From Planctomycetota bacterium (GTDB taxonomy: Bacteria > Planctomycetota > Phycisphaerae > Sedimentisphaerales > SG8-4): DNA of 15,454 nucleotides. The notes below the pieces were generated by a model. The model made no database searches and was not told the origin of the DNA. It saw only the letters and a program-made list of their open reading frames with translations. A program made the translations under genes and the position numbers. This document shows, in pieces, positions 1 to 7,467 of the stretch. How positions within the stretch are numbered: the stretch's first letter is position 1; the number at the start of each line of letters is the position of its first letter. The stretch is taken from contig JAUWKC010000005.1 in the NCBI GenBank assembly GCA_030607345.1, forward strand, positions 1 to 15,454, written 5' to 3'.

Positions 1-662
1 CCAAGCGGCATTATTTGTGTTTTCTTTTTGCCGGTGGGAATCTGTCGGCGTTCGTACCAGTCAACAAAAGCGTCGGCCTGCCCAATGAAGCTGTCCAACT
101 GAGCCGAATCTACGCCCTGGTCACCGCTTGGATGAGCGGCGCCGCCGACGGCAGCAATAATATCAGAGATGAATTCTCGTATTTCGCTGTTCTTTGCGGC
201 GGTGGGCAAAACGACACCGGCCTCACTGACGGGTTGGGACTCCGCCTGCGCCTTGAGGCGGCGCATCTGCTCAAGTGTCAGTTGTCCTGCATCCTGTTGT
301 CCCAGGGCGGTAAGAATCTCGGCGGCGGCATTCAGGATTGTCCGGCCTTGAGGAGTATCAGCAGCCACTGTATCGAGCTTTAGTGTGCTGCTGCGTTCGG
401 TAATCGGTGTTTTATCGCGGAGGGCTGCAAGCACAAAGCGGATTGCATCCTTTACCTCGTGGCACAGGATACGGCCGTTATTGTCGATGTCGAGCAGCTT
501 CAGAAACGTTCTGTCGCAGTTGAACATTTCGGTCGGGGCGCCGGTGGCCACCCAATGAGCCTCGCTGAGTTCAAGGACGTTCTCGAGGTCCTGAGCGGTT
601 TTTATACTGATGTGATAAGACCGGCCATAACGCTCGAAAGTAATACCGCGAGCCTTTGCCAT
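1..662 (-). CDS. EF-hand protein, N-terminal 220 residues (3' end outside window)
   Basis: Reading the minus strand from the ATG at 662-660 gives an open frame with no stop to the window edge. The start is preceded by AAAGGAA at about 7 nt. The protein begins MAKARGITFERYGRSYH. Residues 58-69 form a textbook EF-hand calcium loop (DIDNNGRILCHE: Asp1, Asp3, Asn5, Gly6, Ile8, Glu12). A second stretch near 178-192 (HPSGDQGVDSAQLDSF) is acidic and may be a degenerate partner hand. No signal peptide or membrane segment is visible in the part seen. I recall long proteins with this N-terminus in Planctomycetota and Lentisphaerota, but know no assigned function. Calcium binding is inferred from the loop only. 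It is transcribed divergently from the beta-CASP gene. The remainder of the protein, probably most of it, lies outside the window. Confidence 0.85.
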   Translation of the reverse strand, partial: MAKARGITFERYGRSYHISIKTAQDLENVLELSEAHWVATGAPTEMFNCDRTFLKLLDIDNNGRILCHEVKDAIRFVLAALRDKTPITERSSTLKLDTVAADTPQGRTILNAAAEILTALGQQDAGQLTLEQMRRLKAQAESQPVSEAGVVLPTAAKNSEIREFISDIIAAVGGAAHPSGDQGVDSAQLDSFIGQADAFVDWYERRQIPTGKKKTQIMPL

Positions 663-906
663 TTTTGATTCCTTTGCTCTATTTTCTCCGGCTTATTCAC
701 TTAGCACCGATGCGTCATCCTGACAATCATATACGGAGCAACAGCCCCAGTCGGGACGGTGCAAGATGGCCGTCCGACCACTATTGTACAGACGAAATCC
801 GCCGGCATAAAGCCTTTTAGTTATGAAGCAAGCCTTCTTTACTTGACGTCGCCGGCAATGGGCAATAGAATACCCGCGTAGAGGTGTTTTTTGGCAGGAT
901 TGACGT
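663..906. other. Divergent intergenic region with promoter(s) and an inverted repeat
   Basis: This spacer separates the EF-hand gene from the beta-CASP gene. The rightward promoter (843-871) is listed separately. For the leftward gene two weak candidates are visible on the minus strand. One is TTGTCA (721-726), 17 nt, TAAGTG (698-703). The other has a -10 TACAAT (783-788) with a poor -35, TTTATG, 17 nt upstream. An inverted repeat, TCGGGACGG (751-759) and CCGTCCGA (770-777), pairs 8 bp with one bulged G around a 10-nt loop. It lacks a T-run, so it is not an intrinsic terminator. No convincing gene is present. Confidence 0.5.
843..871 (+). promoter_or_regulatory. Sigma70-type promoter for the beta-CASP hydrolase gene
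   Basis: TTGACG at 843-848, a 17-nt spacer, and TAGAAT at 866-871 give a good match to the sigma70 consensus. Transcription would start near 878, about 29 nt before the ATG at 907, which has AGGA at 896-899 as ribosome binding site. Confidence 0.7.
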
Positions 907-2313
907 ATGAAAATGAGTCTAAGGTTTTTGGGCGCAGCGGGTAACGTCACCGGGTCCCGGCATCTTCTGGAGGCCAACGGCATCCGGATTCTGGTGGACT
1001 GCGGACTCTACCAGGAGCGGCAGTTTAGAAGCAGGAACTGGGAGCCATTTGCAATCCCGCCTGAGAGTATTAACGCCGTTCTTCTGACCCACGCGCACCT
1101 GGACCACTGCGGCTTCTTGCCAAAACTCGTCAAGGATGGCTTTTCCGGCAGAATCTATTGTACGTCGGCTACCGCCGAAATCACCAAAATCATACTGCTC
1201 GACTCGGCACATCTGCAGGAAGAAGACGCCGAATACAAACGCAGAAGGCATAAGCGGGAAGGTCGAGTGGGCCCGTATCCTGAAGTGCCGCTCTATACGA
1301 CCGCTGAAGCAGAGGCTACTTTTGGACTCTTTTCGCCCGTGAAATACCGCGAGGAGGTACCGCTGGGCGACGGCGTTGAGGCCACCTTCTATGATGCCGG
1401 GCACGTGCTCGGCTCTGCTGTCATAAGAGTGAAGGTTCGCCGGAACGGCCAAGAGAGGATTATTATTTTCTCAGGAGATATAGGAAGGCCCGACAGGCCG
1501 ATTCTTTGTGACCCGACTGTATTCGACGAAGCGGACTATGTTCTCATCGAGTCCACATACGGTGACAGGGTCCACCAGGCCACTGAGGATATAAAGAAAC
1601 AAATGGCCGAGGTGATAAATTCCACAAAGCAGGCCGGCGGTAATATCCTCGTTCCGAGCTTTGCCCTGGAGCGGTCTCAGGAGATTCTGTATTACACGAA
1701 CGAACTATTGCTGGCCGATGCCATACCGCGCCTGATGGTGTTTCTTGACAGCCCGATGGCAGCCAAAGTCACGGAGGTTTTCAAAGATCATCCCGAACTG
1801 TTCGACGAGGAGATGACGGAGCTTGTAAGCAATAAAGAGAGTCCCTTCAGCTTTCCCGGACTCAAGGTCATCGAAACAACCAACCAGTCCAAGGCGATAA
1901 ACCAGATAAGAGGGACTGTTATGGTTATAGCCGGTTCGGGAATGTGCACCGGCGGCAGGATAAAACATCACCTGGTCAACAACATTCACAGGCCTGAAAG
2001 CACAATAATGTTTGTCGGCTACCAGGCGGTCGGGACACTCGGCAGGCGCCTCGTCCAGGGCGAGAAAGAGGTCCGGATACTCGGACGGATGCATCCTGTC
2101 AAAGCCGGAATAACTCAGATTCGCGGTTTCTCGGCCCACGCCGATAGAGACGAACTTTTCGATTGGCTCGGCAAACTGAAAAAGGCGCCGAGGAAACTCT
2201 TCGTCGTGCATGGTGAGGCTGAAAGCTCGCGGAGTTTCGCCGATTATATCCGCGAGAAAAAGAACTGGCAGGTAATGGTCCCGAATTACGAGCAGCAGGT
2301 TGTGCTCGATTGA
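907..2313 (+). CDS. Beta-CASP metallo-beta-lactamase hydrolase (RNA-processing exo/endonuclease type)
   Basis: 468 residues, full length for the bacterial YSH1/CPSF73-like family of Zn-dependent RNA-processing enzymes. The metal-binding motifs are all present: THAHLDH (61-67), DAGHVLGS (163-170) and FSGDIG (188-193). The beta-CASP insert starts at ESTYGDR (215-221, motif A) and includes GSGMCTGGRI (343-352, motif B region) and FSAHAD (408-413, motif C histidine). The C-terminal HGE at 435-437 belongs to the RNA-specificity (RMMBL) end of the family. No signal peptide is visible, so it is expected in the cytoplasm. Family knowledge suggests RNA cleavage or 5'-3'/3' trimming; the actual substrate cannot be read from sequence. 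It has its own promoter and AGGA 7 nt before the ATG, and it converges on the radical SAM gene with only 18 bp between the stops. Confidence 0.93.
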   Translation: MKMSLRFLGAAGNVTGSRHLLEANGIRILVDCGLYQERQFRSRNWEPFAIPPESINAVLLTHAHLDHCGFLPKLVKDGFSGRIYCTSATAEITKIILLDSAHLQEEDAEYKRRRHKREGRVGPYPEVPLYTTAEAEATFGLFSPVKYREEVPLGDGVEATFYDAGHVLGSAVIRVKVRRNGQERIIIFSGDIGRPDRPILCDPTVFDEADYVLIESTYGDRVHQATEDIKKQMAEVINSTKQAGGNILVPSFALERSQEILYYTNELLLADAIPRLMVFLDSPMAAKVTEVFKDHPELFDEEMTELVSNKESPFSFPGLKVIETTNQSKAINQIRGTVMVIAGSGMCTGGRIKHHLVNNIHRPESTIMFVGYQAVGTLGRRLVQGEKEVRILGRMHPVKAGITQIRGFSAHADRDELFDWLGKLKKAPRKLFVVHGEAESSRSFADYIREKKNWQVMVPNYEQQVVLD

Positions 2314-2331
2314 ACATACCCGGCCCGGCGA

Positions 2332-3777
2332 TTATTTCTGCCTGCACCGCCGGAGAATGTCCCAGTATGCCCCTCGGGCGCCGTTCTTGAGCGCTTCGAC
2401 TAATTCGATATTCTGATTATAGTTGTGGTCGGTGGAGCCCACGGTTTCAGTCTGCTCGCCTGTCACTTGCTCGGTCGGTTCGAAGAATCTTTTATCGCCG
2501 GCTATCAGCTCTTTTACAAGGCGCCCCGGCGCCGGACCAAGCGACTCGGATATGTAGAACGTGGGTCTGAGGTAGTCCACAGGACCGTCATATTTGCGAT
2601 GGATATTCGGGTTTTTCTCCGGCGGACCTTCGGCCTGTACTATGCGTGCCATTTCAGTATCGGGGTAGATTCTTACGCCAAGTGCCGCGCCGGCGCAGTC
2701 GGGTCCAATGTATTTTATGAAGTCGATTGTTTCGGCAATTGTTTCGGGTGTTTCACCGGGCCCGCCCAGCATCAAGTCTATCATCACGGTTATGTCGTTT
2801 GCGCGACAGAGCCGGACGGCAGCGGCGAGGTGCTGCCTGAGATGGGGTTGACGATACGTCTTGAGCATCGAACCGCTGGCGGAATCACCGGTAAAATCGA
2901 TGCCGACACAGCCTGCACTTCGCATAGCTGCAGCAAGCTCGGCATCAAAAGGCGTCACGGTCATATAGGCGTACCATTGAATACGTTTACCAAGTGAGCG
3001 GCGGTTGAATTCTTCGCAAACAGCCTGTGCGTGACTTCGAGGGATGTTGAACTCAGAATCACACAAATGCAGCACATCTATTCGGCATGCAAGCAGAGAC
3101 TCCGCCTCGTCGGCGACCTCTGCGGGTTCTCTCAGTCTCAGGGCGGTTCCTTTGGAAAGAGGGTCTGCACAATATATGCATGGCCGGTTGCAGCCTCGTT
3201 TCGTTTCCAGGCCGCACTGGCCGCCCCGCTTGAAATATGTCAGGTTGTCAATCGCATCACGAGCCGAGCCTAAAGACAACGGCTCAGGCCAGGCCGGACG
3301 GTTAGTGAAGATTTTTCCATTGTCACGCCAGATTAACCCATCGATTCGTTCGAAACGTCTTGAGCCTCGCAGCTCGCCAAGAAGCGACGTTATTGCCTGC
3401 TCACCGTCGCCGTGAACGCCGAAATCGGCGCCGGTATACGCGACAATTTGCCGGGCAAAGATGGAAAAGCCGACACCACCGACCACAACAGGGGCGTCGC
3501 TGAGTTTTCGTATCGCCGATACGGTATCGGCCAGTTTGGGCACAAACCACTCGGCGCTCGGCCAAAAGCAATCATCGACATTGCGAAACGAAAGACCTAT
3601 CAATTCGGGGCTGTGGCCAGCGAAACAATTCTTCAGAGTCTCTTCAGGCTCATCCGCAAGGCACAAATCGACTATATCCACGTCAATGCCGCAAGCCCCG
3701 GCGGCGGCCGCAATATAGTCCAGCCCAATCGGGCCAATCGGCGGGACCATAGAATTTGTATTAACAAGTGCTAACAT
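2332..3777 (-). CDS. B12-binding-domain radical SAM protein
   Basis: 481 residues in the usual architecture of cobalamin-binding-type radical SAM proteins. The N-terminal Rossmann-like domain (about 1-160) opens MLALVNTNSMVPPIGPIGLDY and contains VVGGVGFS (98-105) and HGDGEQA (122-128). The radical SAM core follows. Its CxxxCxxC motif GCNRPCIYC gives C196, C200 and C203 as ligands of the SAM-binding [4Fe-4S] cluster, and GGPGET (338-343) is typical of the later barrel. I do not see a DxHxxG base-on cobalamin motif, so B12 binding is not assured. The substrate is unknown. It is the last gene of the tatA-tatC-transaldolase minus-strand run (46-bp gap), with no strong Shine-Dalgarno, which suggests translation dependent on upstream genes. 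It ends 18 bp from the convergent beta-CASP gene. Confidence 0.88.
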   Translation of the reverse strand: MLALVNTNSMVPPIGPIGLDYIAAAAGACGIDVDIVDLCLADEPEETLKNCFAGHSPELIGLSFRNVDDCFWPSAEWFVPKLADTVSAIRKLSDAPVVVGGVGFSIFARQIVAYTGADFGVHGDGEQAITSLLGELRGSRRFERIDGLIWRDNGKIFTNRPAWPEPLSLGSARDAIDNLTYFKRGGQCGLETKRGCNRPCIYCADPLSKGTALRLREPAEVADEAESLLACRIDVLHLCDSEFNIPRSHAQAVCEEFNRRSLGKRIQWYAYMTVTPFDAELAAAMRSAGCVGIDFTGDSASGSMLKTYRQPHLRQHLAAAVRLCRANDITVMIDLMLGGPGETPETIAETIDFIKYIGPDCAGAALGVRIYPDTEMARIVQAEGPPEKNPNIHRKYDGPVDYLRPTFYISESLGPAPGRLVKELIAGDKRFFEPTEQVTGEQTETVGSTDHNYNQNIELVEALKNGARGAYWDILRRCRQK

Positions 3778-3823
3778 TTGTCTGTTGAAGAAGCGTCAAA
3801 GCAAAGCAACACAACACACTCAC

Positions 3824-5113
3824 TCATTTCTTTTCGCTCCTGGCCAGAACATCTCGAACGCGCTCATCCATTGCCTCCTGGTCTGTTACAAAGCTGTTTA
3901 AGCCCGCCAGATTCATCAGGCTGTCAAGGCCTATCGACTTGTCGGCAAGGGCGTCACGCCAGTTTTCCAATCCTGGAATCTTTCCCTCGGCCCTGCTGGT
4001 TCGAACCTGAGAATCTGTCCACCGAACAAGTACATCCGAACATTCGTGCTCGGCAAAAAAGTCAATAAGGTCATCTGGCGTGAAAGTGTCGAGCTCTTCT
4101 TTATCCAGCGCTTCGACACAACTGATAAGCACCCGGTCAACCTCCCAGAGGGTGTCCAGCCTTATGGCCTCGGCATCCACGTGCCGGTTCAAACCCGGGC
4201 GGTATTGCTCTGAGGTGTGGTCAGCAAGCTGCTCCGGCGTGATGTCCATAGCCAGCAATTCGCCGGCGACCCTCGGCGGCATGGTCATTACATCAATTCC
4301 GGCCAGGTCCCGAACCTGCGTTGCGGTCCTGAAGCTTGCCCCTATTTGGCGCGACTGCGTTAGACCCTGCCTGCGCAGCCCTCGAACGACCGCCTGTGAG
4401 GCCAGGGTTGCCTTTTGCCCTACATACGTGCCGTCGCCAAGGCGATTGTCGACAACAAAGCTACCGAGTCTTCCCAAAAAGACATTAACAAATCTCGGCC
4501 GGCCGATTCTGGCTGCGACATAATTTTGCCGGGCGGAGAACCCCAGCGTGTGGTTAACAGGGACGCCTTCGGCTGAAAGTCGGCGTGTCGCCAACAAGCC
4601 GGCTGGTGTAAATGGGATTTTAACGATAAACCGCTCCGGACAGACAGCATGATACCGGCGTGCGCATTCAATTGCCAGCTCAACGTCGTGCGCGAGGTTT
4701 GTGTGCTCCTCAACCGAGACATAAGCGTCAAACTTCTCAACCAGCCGCAGGGCGTGCCAGGCATTCAGAATAAAGGCAATCTCAAGCATCCTCTGCTGCC
4801 CGCTCAACTCGGGATATTCTGCCAGCAAGTCGGCTGCCTCGGTTATGAGCGAATCGTATCGGCCCGTTTGCACTTCCCTATTGAGCAGCGTGTTATTGGT
4901 CGTCAACGCCGAGAATTGCTGCGTCCAAAACTTTTGCGAGTCTTCGATGCTGCCGGTATCGAGCCAAAGCTCACTTCCCAATTCACGAAGCCGCCGCCAG
5001 ACAGGCTCGCTTTTGAAGGTTCGTTTTAGCCGGTCAAAATGCGGTGTGAAGTCGGCCCTTACGAACTCGTGAACCCGGCCGACGAGTCTGGAAATATCCT
5101 TTTTCGTTTCCAT
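3824..5113 (-). CDS. Transaldolase-family protein (enlarged, 429 residues)
   Basis: The class I aldolase residues of transaldolase can be lined up by eye. These are the strand-1 Asp in LWLDTGS (D52), Asn in LTTNNTLL (N73/N74), Glu in YVSVEEH (E135), and the Schiff-base lysine in FIVKIPFTPAGL (K165). GASFRTATQVRDLAG (258-272) matches the transaldolase segment that normally reads GASFRN. The expected reaction is three-carbon ketol/aldol transfer between sugar phosphates in the cytoplasm. The substrate is uncertain because the protein has about 45 extra N-terminal and about 125 extra C-terminal residues compared with TalB-like or Fsa-like enzymes. The frame is open for 34 more codons upstream (to 5215), but that overlaps tatC. 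The ATG at 5113 has AGAGGAG 5 nt upstream, so I choose it. It lies in an operon between tatC and the radical SAM gene. Confidence 0.87.
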   Translation of the reverse strand: METKKDISRLVGRVHEFVRADFTPHFDRLKRTFKSEPVWRRLRELGSELWLDTGSIEDSQKFWTQQFSALTTNNTLLNREVQTGRYDSLITEAADLLAEYPELSGQQRMLEIAFILNAWHALRLVEKFDAYVSVEEHTNLAHDVELAIECARRYHAVCPERFIVKIPFTPAGLLATRRLSAEGVPVNHTLGFSARQNYVAARIGRPRFVNVFLGRLGSFVVDNRLGDGTYVGQKATLASQAVVRGLRRQGLTQSRQIGASFRTATQVRDLAGIDVMTMPPRVAGELLAMDITPEQLADHTSEQYRPGLNRHVDAEAIRLDTLWEVDRVLISCVEALDKEELDTFTPDDLIDFFAEHECSDVLVRWTDSQVRTSRAEGKIPGLENWRDALADKSIGLDSLMNLAGLNSFVTDQEAMDERVRDVLARSEKK

Positions 5114-5118
5114 AATCA

Positions 5119-5125
5119 CTCCTCT
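5119..5125 (-). promoter_or_regulatory. Shine-Dalgarno site that fixes the transaldolase-family start
   Basis: AGAGGAG on the minus strand, 5 nt before the ATG at 5113-5111. It argues against the longer frame beginning at 5215. Confidence 0.75.
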
Positions 5126-5186
5126 TTCTGCGACATTGGACAACGGGCCGATTTCAATGCCCGCTGCGGACTGATTTACCCTTGAG

Positions 5187-5948
5187 CTATTTTGTCTTTT
5201 CTTTGCGACGTGCAAGGTAACTGAGCAATATACCTAACTCGAACAGCAGATACAGGGGTACTGCCAGGGTTACCTGTGAAATTACGTCAGGCGGAGTAGC
5301 CATCGCCGCCACTACAAATATAGCGAGCAGGACATACTTTCTTACCCGGCACAGCGACGCGACTGAGACAAGCCCGGTTTTGTTCAAAAAGAAAATGGCA
5401 AGCGGGGTCTGAAAGGCAATGCCGAATATCAACATCAGCCCGGTTACAAAGGTTACGTATTTCGGGAAAGTCCACTGGGGTTTCAGGCCCAGCCACAGGT
5501 CAACCTTTATCAAAAACGCCAGAGAAATCTTGGCCACTACAAAAATAAAAAACAAAGCGCCTACAATAAACAACGCTGCTGAGAACGGCGCCGCCAGATA
5601 GATATATCGTCTTTCATTCGAATACATTCCGGCTGCGATAAACATCCACAAATGATAAAACACCCAGGGCGATGATACTATCAGGCCGGCAACCAACCCT
5701 ATCTTCATATAACTTGTAATTCCCTGCGCCGGCGCCAGCGTCTGCAGAGGTGTGTCAGCACCCATAACAGAAATATAAGGCCCCTGTATAAATACAATTA
5801 TATACTTGCCGAAGCACAGACATATAATGAGTCCAACGGCAAGGCCCGCCAGCGCAAGCAGCAGGCGCGTTCGCAACTCCTCGAGGTGGTCACCCAGACT
5901 CATTGTGGTATCGATGGGGTCGAGTTTGTTCTTATTCTTCTTGCCCAT
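5187..5948 (-). CDS. tatC: Twin-arginine translocase subunit TatC
   Basis: 253 residues, a normal length for TatC, the polytopic receptor that binds twin-arginine signal peptides in the cytoplasmic membrane. Conserved features include the N-terminal LGDHLEELRTRLL (18-30) before the first membrane span, SPWVFYHLWMFIAAGMYSNERR (split across 93-114) with Glu112 of the first periplasmic/second helix region, FGIAFQTPL (175-183), and TPPDVISQ (218-225). About six hydrophobic spans are visible, and the tail is basic (RRKEKTK). It follows tatA after 51 bp. The ATG lacks a clear Shine-Dalgarno, so coupling to tatA is likely; Met16 is a less likely alternative start. It is divergent from an operon encoding three apparent Tat substrates, which supports a functional link. 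Confidence 0.96.
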   Translation of the reverse strand: MGKKNKNKLDPIDTTMSLGDHLEELRTRLLLALAGLAVGLIICLCFGKYIIVFIQGPYISVMGADTPLQTLAPAQGITSYMKIGLVAGLIVSSPWVFYHLWMFIAAGMYSNERRYIYLAAPFSAALFIVGALFFIFVVAKISLAFLIKVDLWLGLKPQWTFPKYVTFVTGLMLIFGIAFQTPLAIFFLNKTGLVSVASLCRVRKYVLLAIFVVAAMATPPDVISQVTLAVPLYLLFELGILLSYLARRKEKTK

Positions 5949-5999
5949 TGCGCTCGGCGTGGCAGGACAGCCAAAGCTCCCGACGCGATTAGGTCAGCT

Positions 6000-6272
6000 T
6001 TAGTTCGTATCGGCGTCCGTATCATCGAGTCCGGCAGCTTTCCTGGTCTCGTTTACAACATCGTCCTTGAGTTGATTGACGTCCTTTTCAATCTCGTCCT
6101 TGGTTTCTTTGGCTTCGTTGATACCCTTTTTGAACTCAGTGAGGCTCTTGCCAACGTTTCTGGCGATATCGGGCAGCCGTCTGCCGAATATCAGAAGGGC
6201 CACTACAAGAATGACGACCATCTCCAACGGCCCCGGCGTCCAAAAACCCGGAAATTGCAGATATTCAGCCAT
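6000..6272 (-). CDS. tatA: Sec-independent translocase pore-forming protein TatA
   Basis: 90 residues. One membrane helix (about 16-30, starting [17 protein letters not shown]) is followed by the FG hinge at 29-30 and the amphipathic helix [20 protein letters not shown] (31-50), then an acidic charged tail. This is the TatA/E pattern. With no second TatA/TatB gene nearby it may serve a minimal TatAC system, as in many bacteria lacking TatB. The frame extends upstream to 6353, but the ATG at 6272 has AAGGAG 6 nt before it, and the promoter found at 6303-6332 would start transcripts downstream of 6353. The short start is therefore clearly preferred. It is the first gene of the tatA-tatC-transaldolase-radical SAM run. 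Confidence 0.94.
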   Translation of the reverse strand: MAEYLQFPGFWTPGPLEMVVILVVALLIFGRRLPDIARNVGKSLTEFKKGINEAKETKDEIEKDVNQLKDDVVNETRKAAGLDDTDADTN

Positions 6273-6278
6273 TATGTT

Positions 6279-6284
6279 CTCCTT
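6279..6284 (-). promoter_or_regulatory. Shine-Dalgarno site that fixes the tatA start
   Basis: AAGGAG on the minus strand, 6 nt before the ATG at 6272-6270. It rules in the 90-residue form over the 117-codon frame. Confidence 0.8.
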
Positions 6285-6302
6285 CTTGCTTTGCGCAAGT
6301 AC

Positions 6303-6332
6303 TTTATAGCACCATTTGTCATACCCAGTCAA
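6303..6332 (-). promoter_or_regulatory. Sigma70-type promoter of the tatA-tatC operon
   Basis: On the minus strand TTGACT (6332-6327), an 18-nt spacer, and TATAAA (6308-6303). Transcription would start near 6296, about 24 nt before the tatA ATG. It lies back-to-back with the rightward promoter at 6353-6381, with the -35 boxes 20 bp apart. Confidence 0.72.
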
Positions 6333-6352
6333 CATCCGGCAGTACTCGAACA

Positions 6353-6381
6353 TTGACGAGGAAACTAATAGAAACTATAAT
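6353..6381 (+). promoter_or_regulatory. Near-consensus sigma70 promoter of the DUF6599/DUF362/Fe-S/AKR operon
   Basis: TTGACG (6353-6358), exactly 17 nt, then a perfect TATAAT (6376-6381). The predicted start near 6388 leaves a leader of about 42 nt before the ATG at 6430. This also shows that the longer frame from 6316 cannot be the translated form from this promoter. Confidence 0.82.
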
Positions 6382-6429
6382 GACTGCTGGTTCGCAGGTC
6401 AAGTAAATTGCGATTGTCGAGGCTGTTTT

Positions 6430-7467
6430 ATGTCTCAAACGCCCGGGCGAGCAAAACGGCTCGAATCAGGCATAAGTTTTTGCCTGCTGGTAGCTCTCTT
6501 ACTAATCGCGCTCGGTGTACTTATAAAGCAATCCCACTCGGACATGAGCCGATTCGGCATAAATGAGCACGTCGGCGGCCCTGCGGCAGGACGGCAAACC
6601 ATCGGGCCAGCGGCAGCAGATGCCTTCTCTGTCGCCCCGGCAGGGTACGGAGCGGTCTCTGAAGTTTCGACTTACACCGAGGAGACTCTCTACGAAAAAA
6701 TAGACGGCAAGGCCCCGTTCTACACCGATGCCGGATTCGAGAAGCTATTGACCCGGCGGTTTAGCAGCAAAGATAACCAAGACCTCTCGATGGAACTCTA
6801 TGTATTCGATATGGGCAACATTCGAAATGCCTTTTCCGTTTACAGCAGGCAAAAAAGGCCGCACGTCGAGCCTCTGGCCGAGGTGCGGTTTGGCTACAGA
6901 GCCGCCAACGCCCGGTATTTTGTCCACGGCAGATACTACTGCGAATTAGTCGGCTCGTCGGAGGCGGACGAACTGCATAAAGCAATGGAAGAGCTCAGCA
7001 AAAATGTGAGAAAATCGCTGGGCGTTGACGGCAATTCTGAAATGCCGGAGTTGAGTTTATTTCCGCCGGAGGACCTTGTCCCGAACAGTTATAAGCTGTT
7101 CATTGGTGACGCATTCGGCTTCGACGGGTTAAGCGGCACTTTCAGCGCCGCATACGGAATAAAAGGCCGGAACATTACGGCTTTTATCAGCAAACGCTCG
7201 TCTCGGCAGGCTGCACGCAAGCTTGTCGAACGTTACTCTGACTTCTTAATTGGGACCGGCGGCTCGGCAAAGCAGACGGATAACGAAAAGCTCAAGGCCC
7301 TGGAGGCCAGAGTCATCGACGTTTACGGCTTTGTCGAGATTATCTTTGCGGCGGGGCCTTATACAGCCGGTATCCACGAAGCCGAGAATCAGGAACTTGC
7401 CGAAGAGTTCGCATCGACACTCGCTGAGAAACTCAGGACGCAGGGGAAATTAGAACCCAATGAGTGA
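6430..7467 (+). CDS. Membrane-anchored DUF6599-like protein
   Basis: 345 residues from the ATG at 6430, which has GAGG 7 nt upstream and sits downstream of the promoter. The N-terminus is basic (PGRAKRLE), followed by one hydrophobic segment at about 15-33 (GISFCLLVALLLIALGVLI), read as an anchor or uncleaved signal with the rest outside the cytoplasm. The core resembles the DUF6599 family: YTEETLYEKIDGKAPFY (82-98), then a segment with ELYVFDMGNIRNAFSVYSR (122-140). In that family the pattern is Y-x-x-x-x-LYE-x-I(N/D)G ... DMG ... AF-x-V(F/Y)S. Biochemical function is unknown. It is the first gene of the operon, and its last 8 nt overlap the DUF362 gene, implying translational coupling. The family call comes from memory of motifs and is less certain than the gene itself. 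Confidence 0.85.
   Translation: MSQTPGRAKRLESGISFCLLVALLLIALGVLIKQSHSDMSRFGINEHVGGPAAGRQTIGPAAADAFSVAPAGYGAVSEVSTYTEETLYEKIDGKAPFYTDAGFEKLLTRRFSSKDNQDLSMELYVFDMGNIRNAFSVYSRQKRPHVEPLAEVRFGYRAANARYFVHGRYYCELVGSSEADELHKAMEELSKNVRKSLGVDGNSEMPELSLFPPEDLVPNSYKLFIGDAFGFDGLSGTFSAAYGIKGRNITAFISKRSSRQAARKLVERYSDFLIGTGGSAKQTDNEKLKALEARVIDVYGFVEIIFAAGPYTAGIHEAENQELAEEFASTLAEKLRTQGKLEPNE

Noticed and set aside
15..668. Plus-strand frames of 122, 60 and 69 codons at the left end
   Set aside because: The minus strand here encodes a 220-residue continuous protein with an EF-hand loop and a good start; the plus frames are shadows.
919..1452. 177-codon minus-strand frame inside the beta-CASP gene
   Set aside because: The opposite strand encodes all the conserved metal-binding motifs; this frame shows none and has no ribosome binding site.
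6316..6429. 38-codon N-terminal extension of the DUF6599-like protein
   Set aside because: The near-consensus promoter at 6353-6381 lies inside it, and the ATG at 6430 has both a ribosome binding site and a standard anchor segment just after it.
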